Made by a program: the position numbers and the translations under genes | DNA from: CAYSFW01 sp964620675 | GTDB taxonomy: Bacteria; Pseudomonadota; Gammaproteobacteria; UWMA-0217 | DNA length: 42,426 bases | Direction: 5' to 3' | Assembly: GCA_964620675.1 (NCBI GenBank) | Contig: CAZUJU010000028.1 | Coordinates: forward strand, 1-42,426 | In this document: positions 16,871 to 24,395 of the stretch, in pieces | Numbering within the stretch: position 1 is the first letter of the stretch | Layout of the letters: each line of letters opens with the position of its first letter | Notes under the pieces: model-generated | What the model was told of the DNA's origin: nothing | Database searches by the model: none | The model's input: the letters and a program-made list of their open reading frames with translations, nothing else

Positions 16871-17116
16871 TTCCGGATTCGCGCACCCCGAAGTCGGTCG
16901 GACGTGGGGGGGGATTTCCCTGGGCATGCTGTGAAGTCGGCGCGGCGAGAATGGAATCGTTCGCCTTCTGCTACCGCAGCCTCGCTGAGGAGCGCAGTCC
17001 GAGGACTCCCCAGCGCCACGGCCACGTGGTCGAGGATCATGGGGCTCGGAGGAAAACGGCGCGCATGGCGCCAACGCCGCGCAGCCAAGCTCGACCTCCC
17101 ATCGGGTCGCACCCGC

Positions 17117-17368
17117 CTAGCGCCGATTGCGGCCCTTTTCGCGATTGCCTGCGATACCTTGCGATTGCTGGTCGCTCATTAGCGCGACCGAATAACCTAC
17201 GCTCCCGATGCGCACGAGGCCCGTGCGAGAAGTGTCAAAGCGCAGCTGTTCCGAGGCCGACCGCATTTCGTAACGTGCTGCCGAGCACTGGAGCGTCGCA
17301 GTCAACGCGTACAGCTGGTTGAGTAGGTTGGTAGCGTCGCAAGACGCGGTTCGAGCGTCTGTTCTCAT
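17117..17368 (-). CDS. small protein related to the gene at 17601-17825; diverged copy, possibly degraded
   Basis: The 83-residue frame is clearly related to its neighbour. From about residue 15 the two align without gaps for nearly 60 residues and share FDT(S/T), the spacing of G-(L/I)-x-R-I-(G/A)-S-V, and a terminal (S/T)DQQSQ-x-IA. The N-terminus differs, and a 14-residue basic tail (NREKGRNRR) is added. The ribosome site is poor: a GAGG lies about 15 bases before the ATG, and a closer ATG three codons upstream hits TGA at once. This may be a decayed tandem duplicate or a second functional version. No function is known to me. Confidence 0.45.
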   Translation of the reverse strand: MRTDARTASCDATNLLNQLYALTATLQCSAARYEMRSASEQLRFDTSRTGLVRIGSVGYSVALMSDQQSQGIAGNREKGRNRR

Positions 17369-17528
17369 TTCATCTGCCTGACCTCTTCAGTCATGAATCC
17401 ACGATTCCGGCGACCGTCTCACTGACGATCCTTGTCGCAACATAGGTGCCCAATGCCAACCCGCAGTTGAGCATCGCTGGCATGCTAGGTGGCGTGATAC
17501 CCAGGGCACAAACGAAAAGGATCTTCTT

Positions 17529-17567
17529 AAAACTGACGAAACCCGCGGAGCAATTCTGCTCCGCGGG
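17529..17567 (-). terminator. rho-independent terminator for the small gene at 17601-17825
   Basis: An 11-bp perfect stem (17542-17552 with 17557-17567, loop attc) of high GC content. Read on the minus strand it is followed by TTTCGTCAGTTTT. It lies 34 bp after the stop of the minus-strand small gene. A second small palindrome (tgcgaac/gttcgca, 17570-17585) lies between stop and stem. Confidence 0.75.
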
Positions 17568-17600
17568 CGTGCGAACGTGTTCGCATAGGCGCCGGAATGA

Positions 17601-17825
17601 CTATCGGGCGATCTGCTGCGATTGCTGGTCTGTCATCGTCGACATCGATTCCGCGACACTCGCGATGCGCTCGATACCGCTTTTCGTCGTGTCGAATTTC
17701 ATTTTCTCGACGGTTGACTGCATTTGAAAGTTCATTGCAGCATTTTGCATCTGCGTTTGCGCCGACAGCATCTGGCTGAAGTTGCCTTCAGCTGCACTGA
17801 TTGCGCCACCAAGTTCACCACCCAT
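17601..17825 (-). CDS. small helical protein of unknown function, strong ribosome site and own terminator
   Basis: A 74-residue protein with no signal peptide, cysteine, tryptophan or obvious membrane segment. It opens Gly/Ala-rich (MGGELGGAISAAEGNF), then is rich in Met, Gln and Ser (SAQTQMQNAAMNFQMQ) with a pattern that fits amphipathic helices, and ends MTDQQSQQIAR. The ATG has an ideal ribosome site (AGGAGG at 17831-17836, five-base spacer), and an intrinsic terminator follows, so it looks like a well-expressed single-gene unit. A related copy lies 230 bp downstream. The composition is reminiscent of small self-assembling or secreted helical proteins, but I recognise no family and assign no function. 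Confidence 0.72.
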   Translation of the reverse strand: MGGELGGAISAAEGNFSQMLSAQTQMQNAAMNFQMQSTVEKMKFDTTKSGIERIASVAESMSTMTDQQSQQIAR

Positions 17826-17845
17826 TGTAACCTCCTGATAAAAAA

Positions 17846-17874
17846 ATAAAAAAATAACCAGTCTCTCGAATCAA
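17846..17874 (-). promoter_or_regulatory. weak candidate promoter for the small gene
   Basis: On the minus strand, TTGATT (17874-17869) and TTTTAT (17851-17846) are spaced by 17 bp, each 4 of 6 to consensus. It would start the transcript only a few bases before the ribosome site. The T-run makes chance matches easy, so confidence is low. Confidence 0.28.
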
Positions 17875-18171
17875 TGGTGCCGCCACGCCCCCGTCTTGAC
17901 CCGAACTGGCCGAAGCGACCCGCGTCTCGGCGCGTTGGGATCGGACAGGTTTCGCGCGGACCTACAGTATCGAGCTTTCTAGCGTCTCCAAACGCCACTC
18001 ATCAGATCTTTCTTGATCCGTTTGGGTGTGGCTGAGGTAAAGAGTAATGAAGTTCTGCCTCCGCCGGTATCCGTCATGTGTCCTATTACAATAGGTATAA
18101 GGCGCGCTCGACTGAATGCGCAGGTGGGTGCAGGTGTAGCGGGAAGAACGATCCGAAGGCGGGTGTTGGGA

Positions 18172-18203
18172 GGCCGCAGCGCATGTTCGTGTGCGCTGCG
18201 GCC
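18172..18203 (-). terminator. GC-rich stem-loop after the DUF2202 gene
   Basis: A perfect 12-bp stem (18172-18183 with 18192-18203, eight-base loop) starts 15 bp after the DUF2202 stop. No T-run follows on either strand, so it may act as an mRNA 3' end or a weak terminator rather than a classic intrinsic one. Confidence 0.45.
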
Positions 18204-18218
18204 GTGCGTTTGCGTCAG

Positions 18219-18986
18219 TTACGCGCCGCTGGTTTCGAAAGCGGATGCGACGATGGCCTCCAGGTTCTGCTGCGCGAGATACTGCGCCTGGTAGCGGATG
18301 CCAAGCGACGTGATCTGGCGGACGAAAATGCGCAAGTGGTTGCGCGAGGCGGTCGTCATCAGGGCGTAGACATGAAGTATATCGGGGTTGTCGGACACGT
18401 TGGCCGCGTGTGAGGCAATGTCCATCAGGCTGATCTCGGTGACCTCCGCCGCGACCAGCAGGGCGTCGATCAAGCTGAGCTCGATCCGGGCACGCAGCGC
18501 CTCGAACAGAGTCTGCAATCCACGATCCTCGTATATCCCCGCGCCCTTGCCGGCGGCCGGGTCGTAAATCGCGTGTCGGGCCATCAAGAGCCGTACCGCC
18601 TCGCTGTGCGTTTTTTCTGCTGCCATCGCATTCGCAAAGGCGGGCTCGCCCCAGCGGCTCGCGGCAAGGGCGAGAAGGTCGCTGGCCAGCTTTTCTTCTT
18701 CGCGCAGGAAGATGACCCCGGCGCGCTCCGCCAGGGAGATCTCACCCATCGGCATGAGCTCCAGCGCGCTCGAAACCGGCGGTAATTGAATCGATGTCGC
18801 GCCTGATACGTCGACGACGAGCGGGCCAGTCGTTGCGCTGGGGTTGGTTGCCGCGGGCGTCGTCACCGGTAGGGGCGTCGCGGTGCTGTCGGCGACGACC
18901 TTGGCTGACGATCCGCTGTCACAGCCCTGCAGCAGAACGGCGGCAAGCGCGATCGTCGTGACCCCGAGTTTGAACTTGGCTTTCAT
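18219..18986 (-). CDS. DUF2202 ferritin-like lipoprotein
   Basis: The 255-residue product begins with a lipoprotein signal peptide (MKAKFKLGVTTIALAAVLLQGC, Cys22 as lipidation site). A Ser/Thr/Pro/Ala-rich spacer (about 23-80) then leads to a helical domain with FLREEEKLASDL and MAAEKTHSEAVRLL, the glutamate/histidine pattern of ferritin-like DUF2202 proteins. This implies a membrane-anchored, possibly metal-binding four-helix protein in the periplasm. I chose the ATG at 18986, which has GGAG eight bases upstream and gives a proper signal; a longer frame to 19064 adds a charged tail that would spoil it. Its actual activity is not established. Confidence 0.82.
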   Translation of the reverse strand: MKAKFKLGVTTIALAAVLLQGCDSGSSAKVVADSTATPLPVTTPAATNPSATTGPLVVDVSGATSIQLPPVSSALELMPMGEISLAERAGVIFLREEEKLASDLLALAASRWGEPAFANAMAAEKTHSEAVRLLMARHAIYDPAAGKGAGIYEDRGLQTLFEALRARIELSLIDALLVAAEVTEISLMDIASHAANVSDNPDILHVYALMTTASRNHLRIFVRQITSLGIRYQAQYLAQQNLEAIVASAFETSGA

Positions 18987-19485
18987 CAGTATGACTCCAG
19001 GAAGGATTCTTTGGATGCGCGCCCGGGTCGCAGATGAGTTCTTTTCGCGACTTACCGTGTGCAAGGGTGGTCGTCGTATCGACCATTGGCCGGCGCTTAG
19101 GTTTCCCGCCCAAGATGCTCGCGCTGACGTCAGACGATGTTCGCGAGCGATGTTGTTATGCGAGCCGTATTGCGTTCGGCTTACCCTTATAGGAGGACCG
19201 GAAAAGCTGAAAAAGGTTCAAAAGTGAGGCTCAGCGAGCGCCGAAGTGCTCGCCGGCTTCCATGGCTAAAGCGACACGACATCGACTTCGGGGCAATCGA
19301 GGTGTCGCTGAAGCCCTGACAGCAGGTCATTTGCCGGCTGGATTTGCGATGATTCGCCTTCGAAGCGCAAACGGAGTGGTTCGCTCCGATACCCCTGGTT
19401 GCACGCTCCGTCGAGTTTCAAACGAATGTAGACAGGCTGTCGATCGCCGCCGCGGCGCGATAGTTCCTTTAGATTCGACCGGGTC
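18987..19485. other. 499-bp intergenic region between DUF2202 gene and carbonic anhydrase gene
   Basis: No gene I can support. Both flanking genes are on the minus strand, so it should hold the DUF2202 promoter (TATAAG on the minus strand near 19187-19192 is a possible -10) and the 3' end of the carbonic anhydrase transcript. An AGGAGG at about 19191 on the plus strand has no suitable start codon nearby. Confidence 0.45.
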
Positions 19486-20067
19486 CTAAGCGGCCTGGCC
19501 GACGGCGGTGGCCTCGGGAATTTCGACCAGTTTGCCCGTTCTCACATCGTAGATGTAGCCGTAGATCGGGATGTCGCCGGGGACCAATGGGTGCCTGCGG
19601 ATGCGCGCGACATCGTCGACCACGCTCTTGGCGTTGTTCGCGATGGTGAGCCAGTCGATATAGTGCCCTTCGGTCGAGCCAGGGCCGGTGCCGGCGTCGT
19701 GCCAACCGCTTGCGTCGACGGTTGCCGTTTGCAAGCTGCGCGCCAATAGGTCGCGCATGATGCTGTCGGTGAAGGTCTCCATGCCGCAGTCGGTATGGTG
19801 GATGACGAACCATTCGCGGGTGCCGAGCAATTTGTAGGAAATAACGAGCGAACGAATGGCGTCATCGCTGGCCCGTCCGCCAGCATTGCGGATGACGTGG
19901 GCGTCGCCCTCCGCCAACCCGGCGTATTTCGCCGGGTCAAGGCGCGCATCCATGCAGGTCAGAATTGCGAAATGCCGACCAGGCGGCATCGGTAGCGTAC
20001 CTTTGTCACCGAAATTGGCGGCGTATTCTGCGTTGGCGTTGAGTACTTCGGTCAGGACTTGGCTCAT
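19486..20067 (-). CDS. beta-class carbonic anhydrase
   Basis: A zinc enzyme that interconverts CO2 and bicarbonate, important for carbon supply. The 193-residue protein has the zinc-binding cysteine in LTCMDARLD (C38, with the D40/R42 dyad). It also has the histidine and second cysteine in HHTDCGM (H91, C94), plus the conserved VIRNAGGRASDDAIRSL. The shape resembles the compact single-domain beta enzymes with the CMDARLDP motif. A GAGGAGT ribosome site precedes the ATG. It is divergent from the H-NS-like gene and shares a 232-bp regulatory region with it. Whether it is a biosynthetic or carbon-concentrating enzyme cannot be told from sequence. Confidence 0.94.
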   Translation of the reverse strand: MSQVLTEVLNANAEYAANFGDKGTLPMPPGRHFAILTCMDARLDPAKYAGLAEGDAHVIRNAGGRASDDAIRSLVISYKLLGTREWFVIHHTDCGMETFTDSIMRDLLARSLQTATVDASGWHDAGTGPGSTEGHYIDWLTIANNAKSVVDDVARIRRHPLVPGDIPIYGYIYDVRTGKLVEIPEATAVGQAA

Positions 20068-20230
20068 TTTAAGAGACTCCTCAGTGGGCGGTGGCTCGAT
20101 TTATTGTGTATCCGAGGCGGCTTCCGACACCCGGATAACTAAGATATTAGATAGAAATTCGGACCTTTGACGAAAAGCCTCGATTCGGTCGGGAGCGCCG
20201 CGCGGCGAGTTCACATTTAGAGAATATCTG

Positions 20231-20260
20231 CTGACACCGTGGGAGACCTGCTCCTATACT
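20231..20260 (+). promoter_or_regulatory. candidate sigma70 promoter for the H-NS-like gene
   Basis: CTGACA (20231-20236) and TATACT (20255-20260), each 5 of 6 to consensus, are spaced by 18 bp. They lie about 40 bp before the ATG at 20300. Confidence 0.55.
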
Positions 20261-20299
20261 TCACGGATCCCGGATGACACAAGCAACAGGTTGAATTCC

Positions 20300-20683
20300 A
20301 TGGCAGGTACCACCACGGCAGTGGAAATTGTGATTGATCCCGAAGCTCCGATGGCGAGTCTGGAGCAGTTTTCCACCGCGCAATTGAGGCAACTGCTCGA
20401 ACTCGGGCAGACATTGCTGGATGAGCGGCTTGCGAGCGAGCGTAAATCCGCATTGGAGCAAATCCGTTACCTCGCAAATACCTACGGCATCGCGCTTGAG
20501 CTACGTGACGAAGAAGCCGAAGCCGACGCGGCCAAACCACGCCGCGCGCGCAAACCGAGCGGCGCCCGCTATCAAAATCCTGAGAATCCTGGCGAAACTT
20601 GGGGCGGGCGCGGGCCACGCCCCAAATGGCTCAAGCTCGCGCTCGCCGCTGGTAGGAACGAGCAGGAGTTTGTCGTCAGGTAA
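20300..20683 (+). CDS. H-NS-family nucleoid-associated DNA-binding protein
   Basis: A 127-residue protein with an N-terminal coiled-coil oligomerisation region (about 20-75). A basic linker (KPRRARKPSGA) follows, then the H-NS C-terminal DNA-binding domain, whose core NPENPGETWGGRGPRPKWL is diagnostic for this family in proteobacteria. Such proteins bind and silence AT-rich, often foreign, DNA. I prefer the ATG at 20300 over an in-frame TTG at 20291 because of the AGG at 20288-20290. It converges on the nitroreductase gene with only 10 bp between stops and no visible terminator. Its position in the accessory stretch may be meaningful, but its targets are unknown. Confidence 0.9.
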   Translation: MAGTTTAVEIVIDPEAPMASLEQFSTAQLRQLLELGQTLLDERLASERKSALEQIRYLANTYGIALELRDEEAEADAAKPRRARKPSGARYQNPENPGETWGGRGPRPKWLKLALAAGRNEQEFVVR

Positions 20684-20693
20684 CCACGCCCGG

Positions 20694-21431
20694 TTACTTC
20701 ATCTCGAATCCCCGGTCGAACAAAAACGCGCGCATATGCGGGCGTGACTCCTTACCGAGCAAGTTCGCCATTTGTTCGCTCCAGCCTTGTTGCTTGGGAT
20801 TTTTGTCGCGGTAGCGGTAATAGTTACGTAGGGTTTGGTCGTAGGCCGCAATGGCTGCACGATCGTTCGTGTCGTCGTAGTGGTTCTGTTTGAGGATCAC
20901 CTCAAGCGGCAGGCGTGGTTTGGTTTGGGGTGTCTCGTCCGGGTAGCCGAGGCAAAGTCCAAAAACCGGATAGACCTGCCGCGGCAATTTGAGCAAGGTG
21001 GCAACTTCGGCAGGCGCGTTGCGTAGCGCGCCGATGTAACAGGCGCCAAGACCGAGCGATTCGGCGGCGACCACCACGCTTTGCGCCATCACGGCGACGT
21101 CGACCGTCGCGATAATGAATTGTTCGGTAAATCCTTCCGTCGGAGTGCGGCCGTGCATTTCGCAGCAACGGCCGGCGCGATGGAGGTCGGCGCAAAACAC
21201 CAGAAACTCCGGTGCGGCGGCGACGTAGGCCTGATTGCCAGCGAGCTCCGCCAACCGCTGGCGTGCATCGCGGTCGGTCACGCGGATGACGGTCACGCCC
21301 TGCAGGAAGCTCGAAGTCGCCGCGCATTGTCCGGCGCTCAGGGCCGCCGCGAGGACCGCGGGCGGTACGGGGTCGGGTTTGAAGCGGCGTATCGAACGGT
21401 GATTTTTCAGAACTTCGAGCGTCGGGTTCAT
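20694..21431 (-). CDS. NfsA-like FMN nitroreductase (NADPH type)
   Basis: A 245-residue flavoprotein of the NfsA/Frp branch, which reduces nitroaromatics, quinones or chromate by two electrons. It opens with LKNHRSIRRFKPDPVP (FMN-binding arginines). FIIATVDVAVMAQSVVVAAESLGLG follows in parts, then YPVFGLCLGYPDE and the long C-terminal extension around PRLPLEVILKQNHYD typical of NfsA. The natural substrate is unclear. The start overlaps the stop of the upstream DUF2007 gene by four bases, so the two form a small minus-strand operon. Confidence 0.9.
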   Translation of the reverse strand: MNPTLEVLKNHRSIRRFKPDPVPPAVLAAALSAGQCAATSSFLQGVTVIRVTDRDARQRLAELAGNQAYVAAAPEFLVFCADLHRAGRCCEMHGRTPTEGFTEQFIIATVDVAVMAQSVVVAAESLGLGACYIGALRNAPAEVATLLKLPRQVYPVFGLCLGYPDETPQTKPRLPLEVILKQNHYDDTNDRAAIAAYDQTLRNYYRYRDKNPKQQGWSEQMANLLGKESRPHMRAFLFDRGFEMK

Positions 21432-21751
21432 CGGCTGGATTCCGGTTCGGTGCGAATATGGCCACAGTACCAGCAGGCGTCGAATTGTACCTCCAGCAGT
21501 TCGCCGCAGGCAGGACAGCGCCAGTCAGGGCCGGTCGCGGGCGGCGCGAGGATGGCCTCGATGACGCTGCGGGCGCGCGCCGCGTCGCGATCGCTGACCC
21601 ACAACTCCGGCCAGGTCTCGTTGACCGGAAGGTCACCCGCGGCGCCGCTGAGAAAACGGTTTTTTAGCGTGCAGTCGATTCCGGCATGCTCCAGAAGGCC
21701 TTGAATGAAGCCTGTCATCAGGGGTGTCGGCGAGGTGTAGACCCGCTTCAT
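21428..21751 (-). CDS. DUF2007 protein with C-terminal zinc-ribbon-like tail
   Basis: A 107-residue product. The first ~70 residues (YTSPTPLMTGFIQGLLEHAGIDC, read in parts, and ELWVSDRDAARARSVIEAI) match DUF2007, a small ferredoxin-fold family called putative signal-transducing proteins. The tail has two CxxC pairs (CPACGE and CWYCGH) that could hold zinc. It is coupled to the nitroreductase gene (ATGA overlap). It may be a regulatory partner, but no function is proven. Confidence 0.82.
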   Translation of the reverse strand: MKRVYTSPTPLMTGFIQGLLEHAGIDCTLKNRFLSGAAGDLPVNETWPELWVSDRDAARARSVIEAILAPPATGPDWRCPACGELLEVQFDACWYCGHIRTEPESSR

Positions 21752-21842
21752 GGCAAATCCGGCTTGAATTGAGGCATGAGATTCCGTCGCGCTCTGGATT
21801 ACACTACGCCGCCATTACCTATCGTCGAGGAGCTGTATCGCA

Positions 21843-23009
21843 ATGGAAGTCGGACCGCGCGAAATTGTCACCCCGTTTCGTCCCATCCCGCTGGACGTGC
21901 CCGAGGGCATGAAGCCTAACGAGTTCTTCAACAGTACCGAAAACCTCAATGATCTGGTCCATAACAATGGCTTGCTGGTCAACGCGGAAAATCTGCTGCT
22001 CTACCGCAAGGCGCTGGGGCATAGCAACGAGTTTGACGCCTCGATTATTTATAACACCTCGCAGGTGATTCTCGATCCGCTCGGGCGGCCGGTGCGGCGA
22101 ACGCAGGTGCCGGAGCCCGTGCGGCGGGTTTGGAATCGTATGAACCAGATCATGATCGAGTACATGCTGGAGCAGTATCCAGATCCGGAGCGTGCGCTGG
22201 TGCTCGCCGGCGAGGCCAGTCTCGACGCGACCTGGCCGATGACGTCGCCGGGCGTGCCCAGCATTCGCATGCTGCACAATCATTTCATGGTGTTTCCAAT
22301 GGACCGGTTGCGAGGCGCGGCAATGGCGGATGCCGCGAATCCCAATCTGACCGATGGCGGGCAACACAGTTTGTTTCAGGCCTATATGCGCGAGGTCTAT
22401 CGTGAGTTTTTCGATAAGGCGCTTGAACTGAAAATACTGCGGCCGTTGCCGTCGACCGAGTCGCGTCTGGCGTTGACCGGGTATCCGCAGGGGTTGCCGT
22501 GCTGGGAGATTCAAGGCGGCGCGGCGGCGCTGCGCGATATTCGATTCTGGCAGGAATACGACGCAATCCTGATGGGCTTTCTCGATTTTTATCGGACCTT
22601 TTTTTCCCAGGTCTCCACCCGTAACGCGCCGCAGCCGCGCGATACCTATTTTCCCGACCAGGTCGAGGCGGTCTTGTTGTTCAACAACGATTTTCTCGGG
22701 ACTGCGAAAAAGGTCCGCGACCGCTGCATCGTCGATGCGCGGTACGCGAACTCGATCCGCTGGCAGCCGGCGTTCAAGCAGCTCATCTATCGCAACGACG
22801 ACGGCAAACTCGTGGTCACGATCAGTCAGAACTCGATCGGCAATGCGATCACCGAACTCTTGGGCGTCGTCGTCAAGCGGGTGCCGGATGCGGACGCTTA
22901 TGCGCAGGCCGAGCCGGCGCTGATCGAGCGCTTGCGCGCGGTGCGCGCTCGCTTGATCGACGCTGATCTTGGGACCGGCATTGCCACCGAGCACTGGCCA
23001 GCGCAATGA
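21843..23009 (+). CDS. 388-residue protein of unrecognised family
   Basis: A real gene by its long frame, good ribosome site (GAGGAG about 13 bases upstream) and codon use like its neighbours. I do not recognise the family. There is no signal peptide or membrane segment. The most notable motif is PSIRMLHNHFMVFP at 139-152, whose H-x-H (H145, H147) followed by hydrophobics recalls HIT/GalT-like nucleotidyl-transfer enzymes, though the third histidine is absent. Other distinctive runs are FFNSTENLNDLVHNNG, SIIYNTSQVILDPLG and NSIGNAITELLGV. It stands alone on the plus strand, divergent from the DUF2007-nitroreductase pair and 114 bp before murA. A cytoplasmic enzyme is plausible; the HIT-like idea is a guess. 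Confidence 0.8.
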   Translation: MEVGPREIVTPFRPIPLDVPEGMKPNEFFNSTENLNDLVHNNGLLVNAENLLLYRKALGHSNEFDASIIYNTSQVILDPLGRPVRRTQVPEPVRRVWNRMNQIMIEYMLEQYPDPERALVLAGEASLDATWPMTSPGVPSIRMLHNHFMVFPMDRLRGAAMADAANPNLTDGGQHSLFQAYMREVYREFFDKALELKILRPLPSTESRLALTGYPQGLPCWEIQGGAAALRDIRFWQEYDAILMGFLDFYRTFFSQVSTRNAPQPRDTYFPDQVEAVLLFNNDFLGTAKKVRDRCIVDARYANSIRWQPAFKQLIYRNDDGKLVVTISQNSIGNAITELLGVVVKRVPDADAYAQAEPALIERLRAVRARLIDADLGTGIATEHWPAQ

Positions 23010-23123
23010 ACGGACTTGGTGTGATCGCAGGAGGGTGGCGTAAGATCGGCGCCAAACTGTCCACGGGTGACCGTGGCGGCTATACTTCCGCGCTTTTCCG
23101 GATGACTGGAGACGGCGTTTATC

Positions 23124-24383
23124 ATGGATAAGCTTCTGATTCGCGGCGGCGTGCCGTTACGCGGTGAAGTCCGTATCTCGGGTGCCAAGAATGCGGTGCT
23201 GCCGATTCTTGCTGCGACGCTGTTGGCGGATTCGCCATCCTATATTTCCAACGTGCCGCATTTGCGTGACGTGACCACCATGATGCGGTTGTTGGGGCAA
23301 ATGGGGGTCTCGCTGACGATTGACGAGGCCTTGTCCATCGAGGTCGATCCGACGACCTTAAGCAGTCAGGTGGCGCCTTACGATCTGGTCAAGACGATGC
23401 GGGCATCCATTCTCGTACTCGGGCCGCTGGTGGCGCGCTATGGTTACGCTGAGGTGTCGCTCCCCGGCGGCTGCGCGATCGGGGCGCGGCCGGTCAACCT
23501 GCATATCGATGGACTTACGGCCATGGGGGCGGAGGTCGAGGTCGAGGGCGGCTACGTGCGAGCCCGCGCCGCGCGCCTGAAGGGGGCGCGGATCGTGATG
23601 GACATGGTGAGCGTGACCGGCACCGAAAACCTGTTGATGGCGGCGACGCTCGCGGACGGCACTACGGTGATCGAAAACGCGGCGCGCGAGCCGGAGATCG
23701 TCGATCTGGCCAACTATCTCAACAAGATGGGGGCGCGGGTTGAGGGGGCGGGAACCGACACCATCACGGTACGCGGGGTGGAGCGTCTCACCGGCTGCGA
23801 GTATCGGGTGTTGCCGGATCGTATCGAAACCGGAACATTCCTGATCGCCGCGGCCATCACGGGTGGTCGGGTCCGACTCAAGGATACCGATCCGAGTTTG
23901 CTCGATGCCGTGCTGGCCAAACTCGAGGAGGCGGGCGCCGAACTCGAAGTCGGAGTTGATACCGTTACGCTTGATATGCATCGGCGCCGGCCACGCGCCG
24001 TCAACATCCGCACCGCGCCGTATCCGGCCTTCCCGACCGACATGCAGGCGCAGTTCATGGCCTTGAATACCGTCGCCGAAGGCACTGGCACGATCGTGGA
24101 AACCATTTTCGAGAATCGCTTCATGCACGCACAGGAAATGCAGCGTATGGGCGCGGAGATTCAACTGGAAGGCAATACCGCGGTGATCACCGGTGTTGAG
24201 CGCTTGACCGCCGCACCGATCATGGCGACCGATCTGCGGGCCTCGGCGAGCCTGGTCCTGGCCGCGCTCGCGGCACAGGGGGAAACGCTGGTGGATCGCA
24301 TCTACCATATCGATCGGGGCTATGAAAGAATCGAAGAGAAGTTGTTGCAGCTCGGCGCGAGCATCCGCCGAATGCCTAATTAA
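23124..24383 (+). CDS. murA: UDP-N-acetylglucosamine 1-carboxyvinyltransferase
   Basis: MurA transfers enolpyruvate from PEP to UDP-GlcNAc, the first committed step of peptidoglycan synthesis. The 419-residue product has K22 in ISGAKNAVLPILAA, the catalytic Cys117 in LPGGCAIGARPVNLH, and the C-terminal ATDLRASASLVLAALAA plus IYHIDRGYERIEEKL. Cys at 117 rather than Asp predicts ordinary fosfomycin sensitivity. It precedes hisG by only a few bases, the gene order known from Pseudomonas and relatives. Confidence 0.97.
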   Translation: MDKLLIRGGVPLRGEVRISGAKNAVLPILAATLLADSPSYISNVPHLRDVTTMMRLLGQMGVSLTIDEALSIEVDPTTLSSQVAPYDLVKTMRASILVLGPLVARYGYAEVSLPGGCAIGARPVNLHIDGLTAMGAEVEVEGGYVRARAARLKGARIVMDMVSVTGTENLLMAATLADGTTVIENAAREPEIVDLANYLNKMGARVEGAGTDTITVRGVERLTGCEYRVLPDRIETGTFLIAAAITGGRVRLKDTDPSLLDAVLAKLEEAGAELEVGVDTVTLDMHRRRPRAVNIRTAPYPAFPTDMQAQFMALNTVAEGTGTIVETIFENRFMHAQEMQRMGAEIQLEGNTAVITGVERLTAAPIMATDLRASASLVLAALAAQGETLVDRIYHIDRGYERIEEKLLQLGASIRRMPN

Positions 24384-24395
24384 CTGTTTGTGCGG

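Larger units (their letters stand above)
17826..18218. other. 393-bp intergenic region between the small gene and the DUF2202 gene
   Basis: It contains the strong ribosome site of the small gene, preceded on the minus strand by an unusual T-rich run (17840-17857). There is also a GC-rich hairpin near the DUF2202 stop. I see no further gene. Confidence 0.5.

Noticed and set aside
16951..17322. 123-codon plus-strand frame after purA
   Set aside because: It lies antisense to the diverged small paralogue, has no ribosome site, and has a shadow-frame composition.
19187..19230. ECF sigma-type promoter ahead of the DUF2202 gene
   Set aside because: A tgaacc-like block exists on the minus strand, but the matching downstream element and spacing do not fit a known consensus well.
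16871..20290. tRNA genes or a prophage/integrase in the accessory stretch
   Set aside because: I found no tRNA-like T-arm and anticodon pattern, no integrase or transposase frame and no flanking direct repeats, so no mobile element is claimed.
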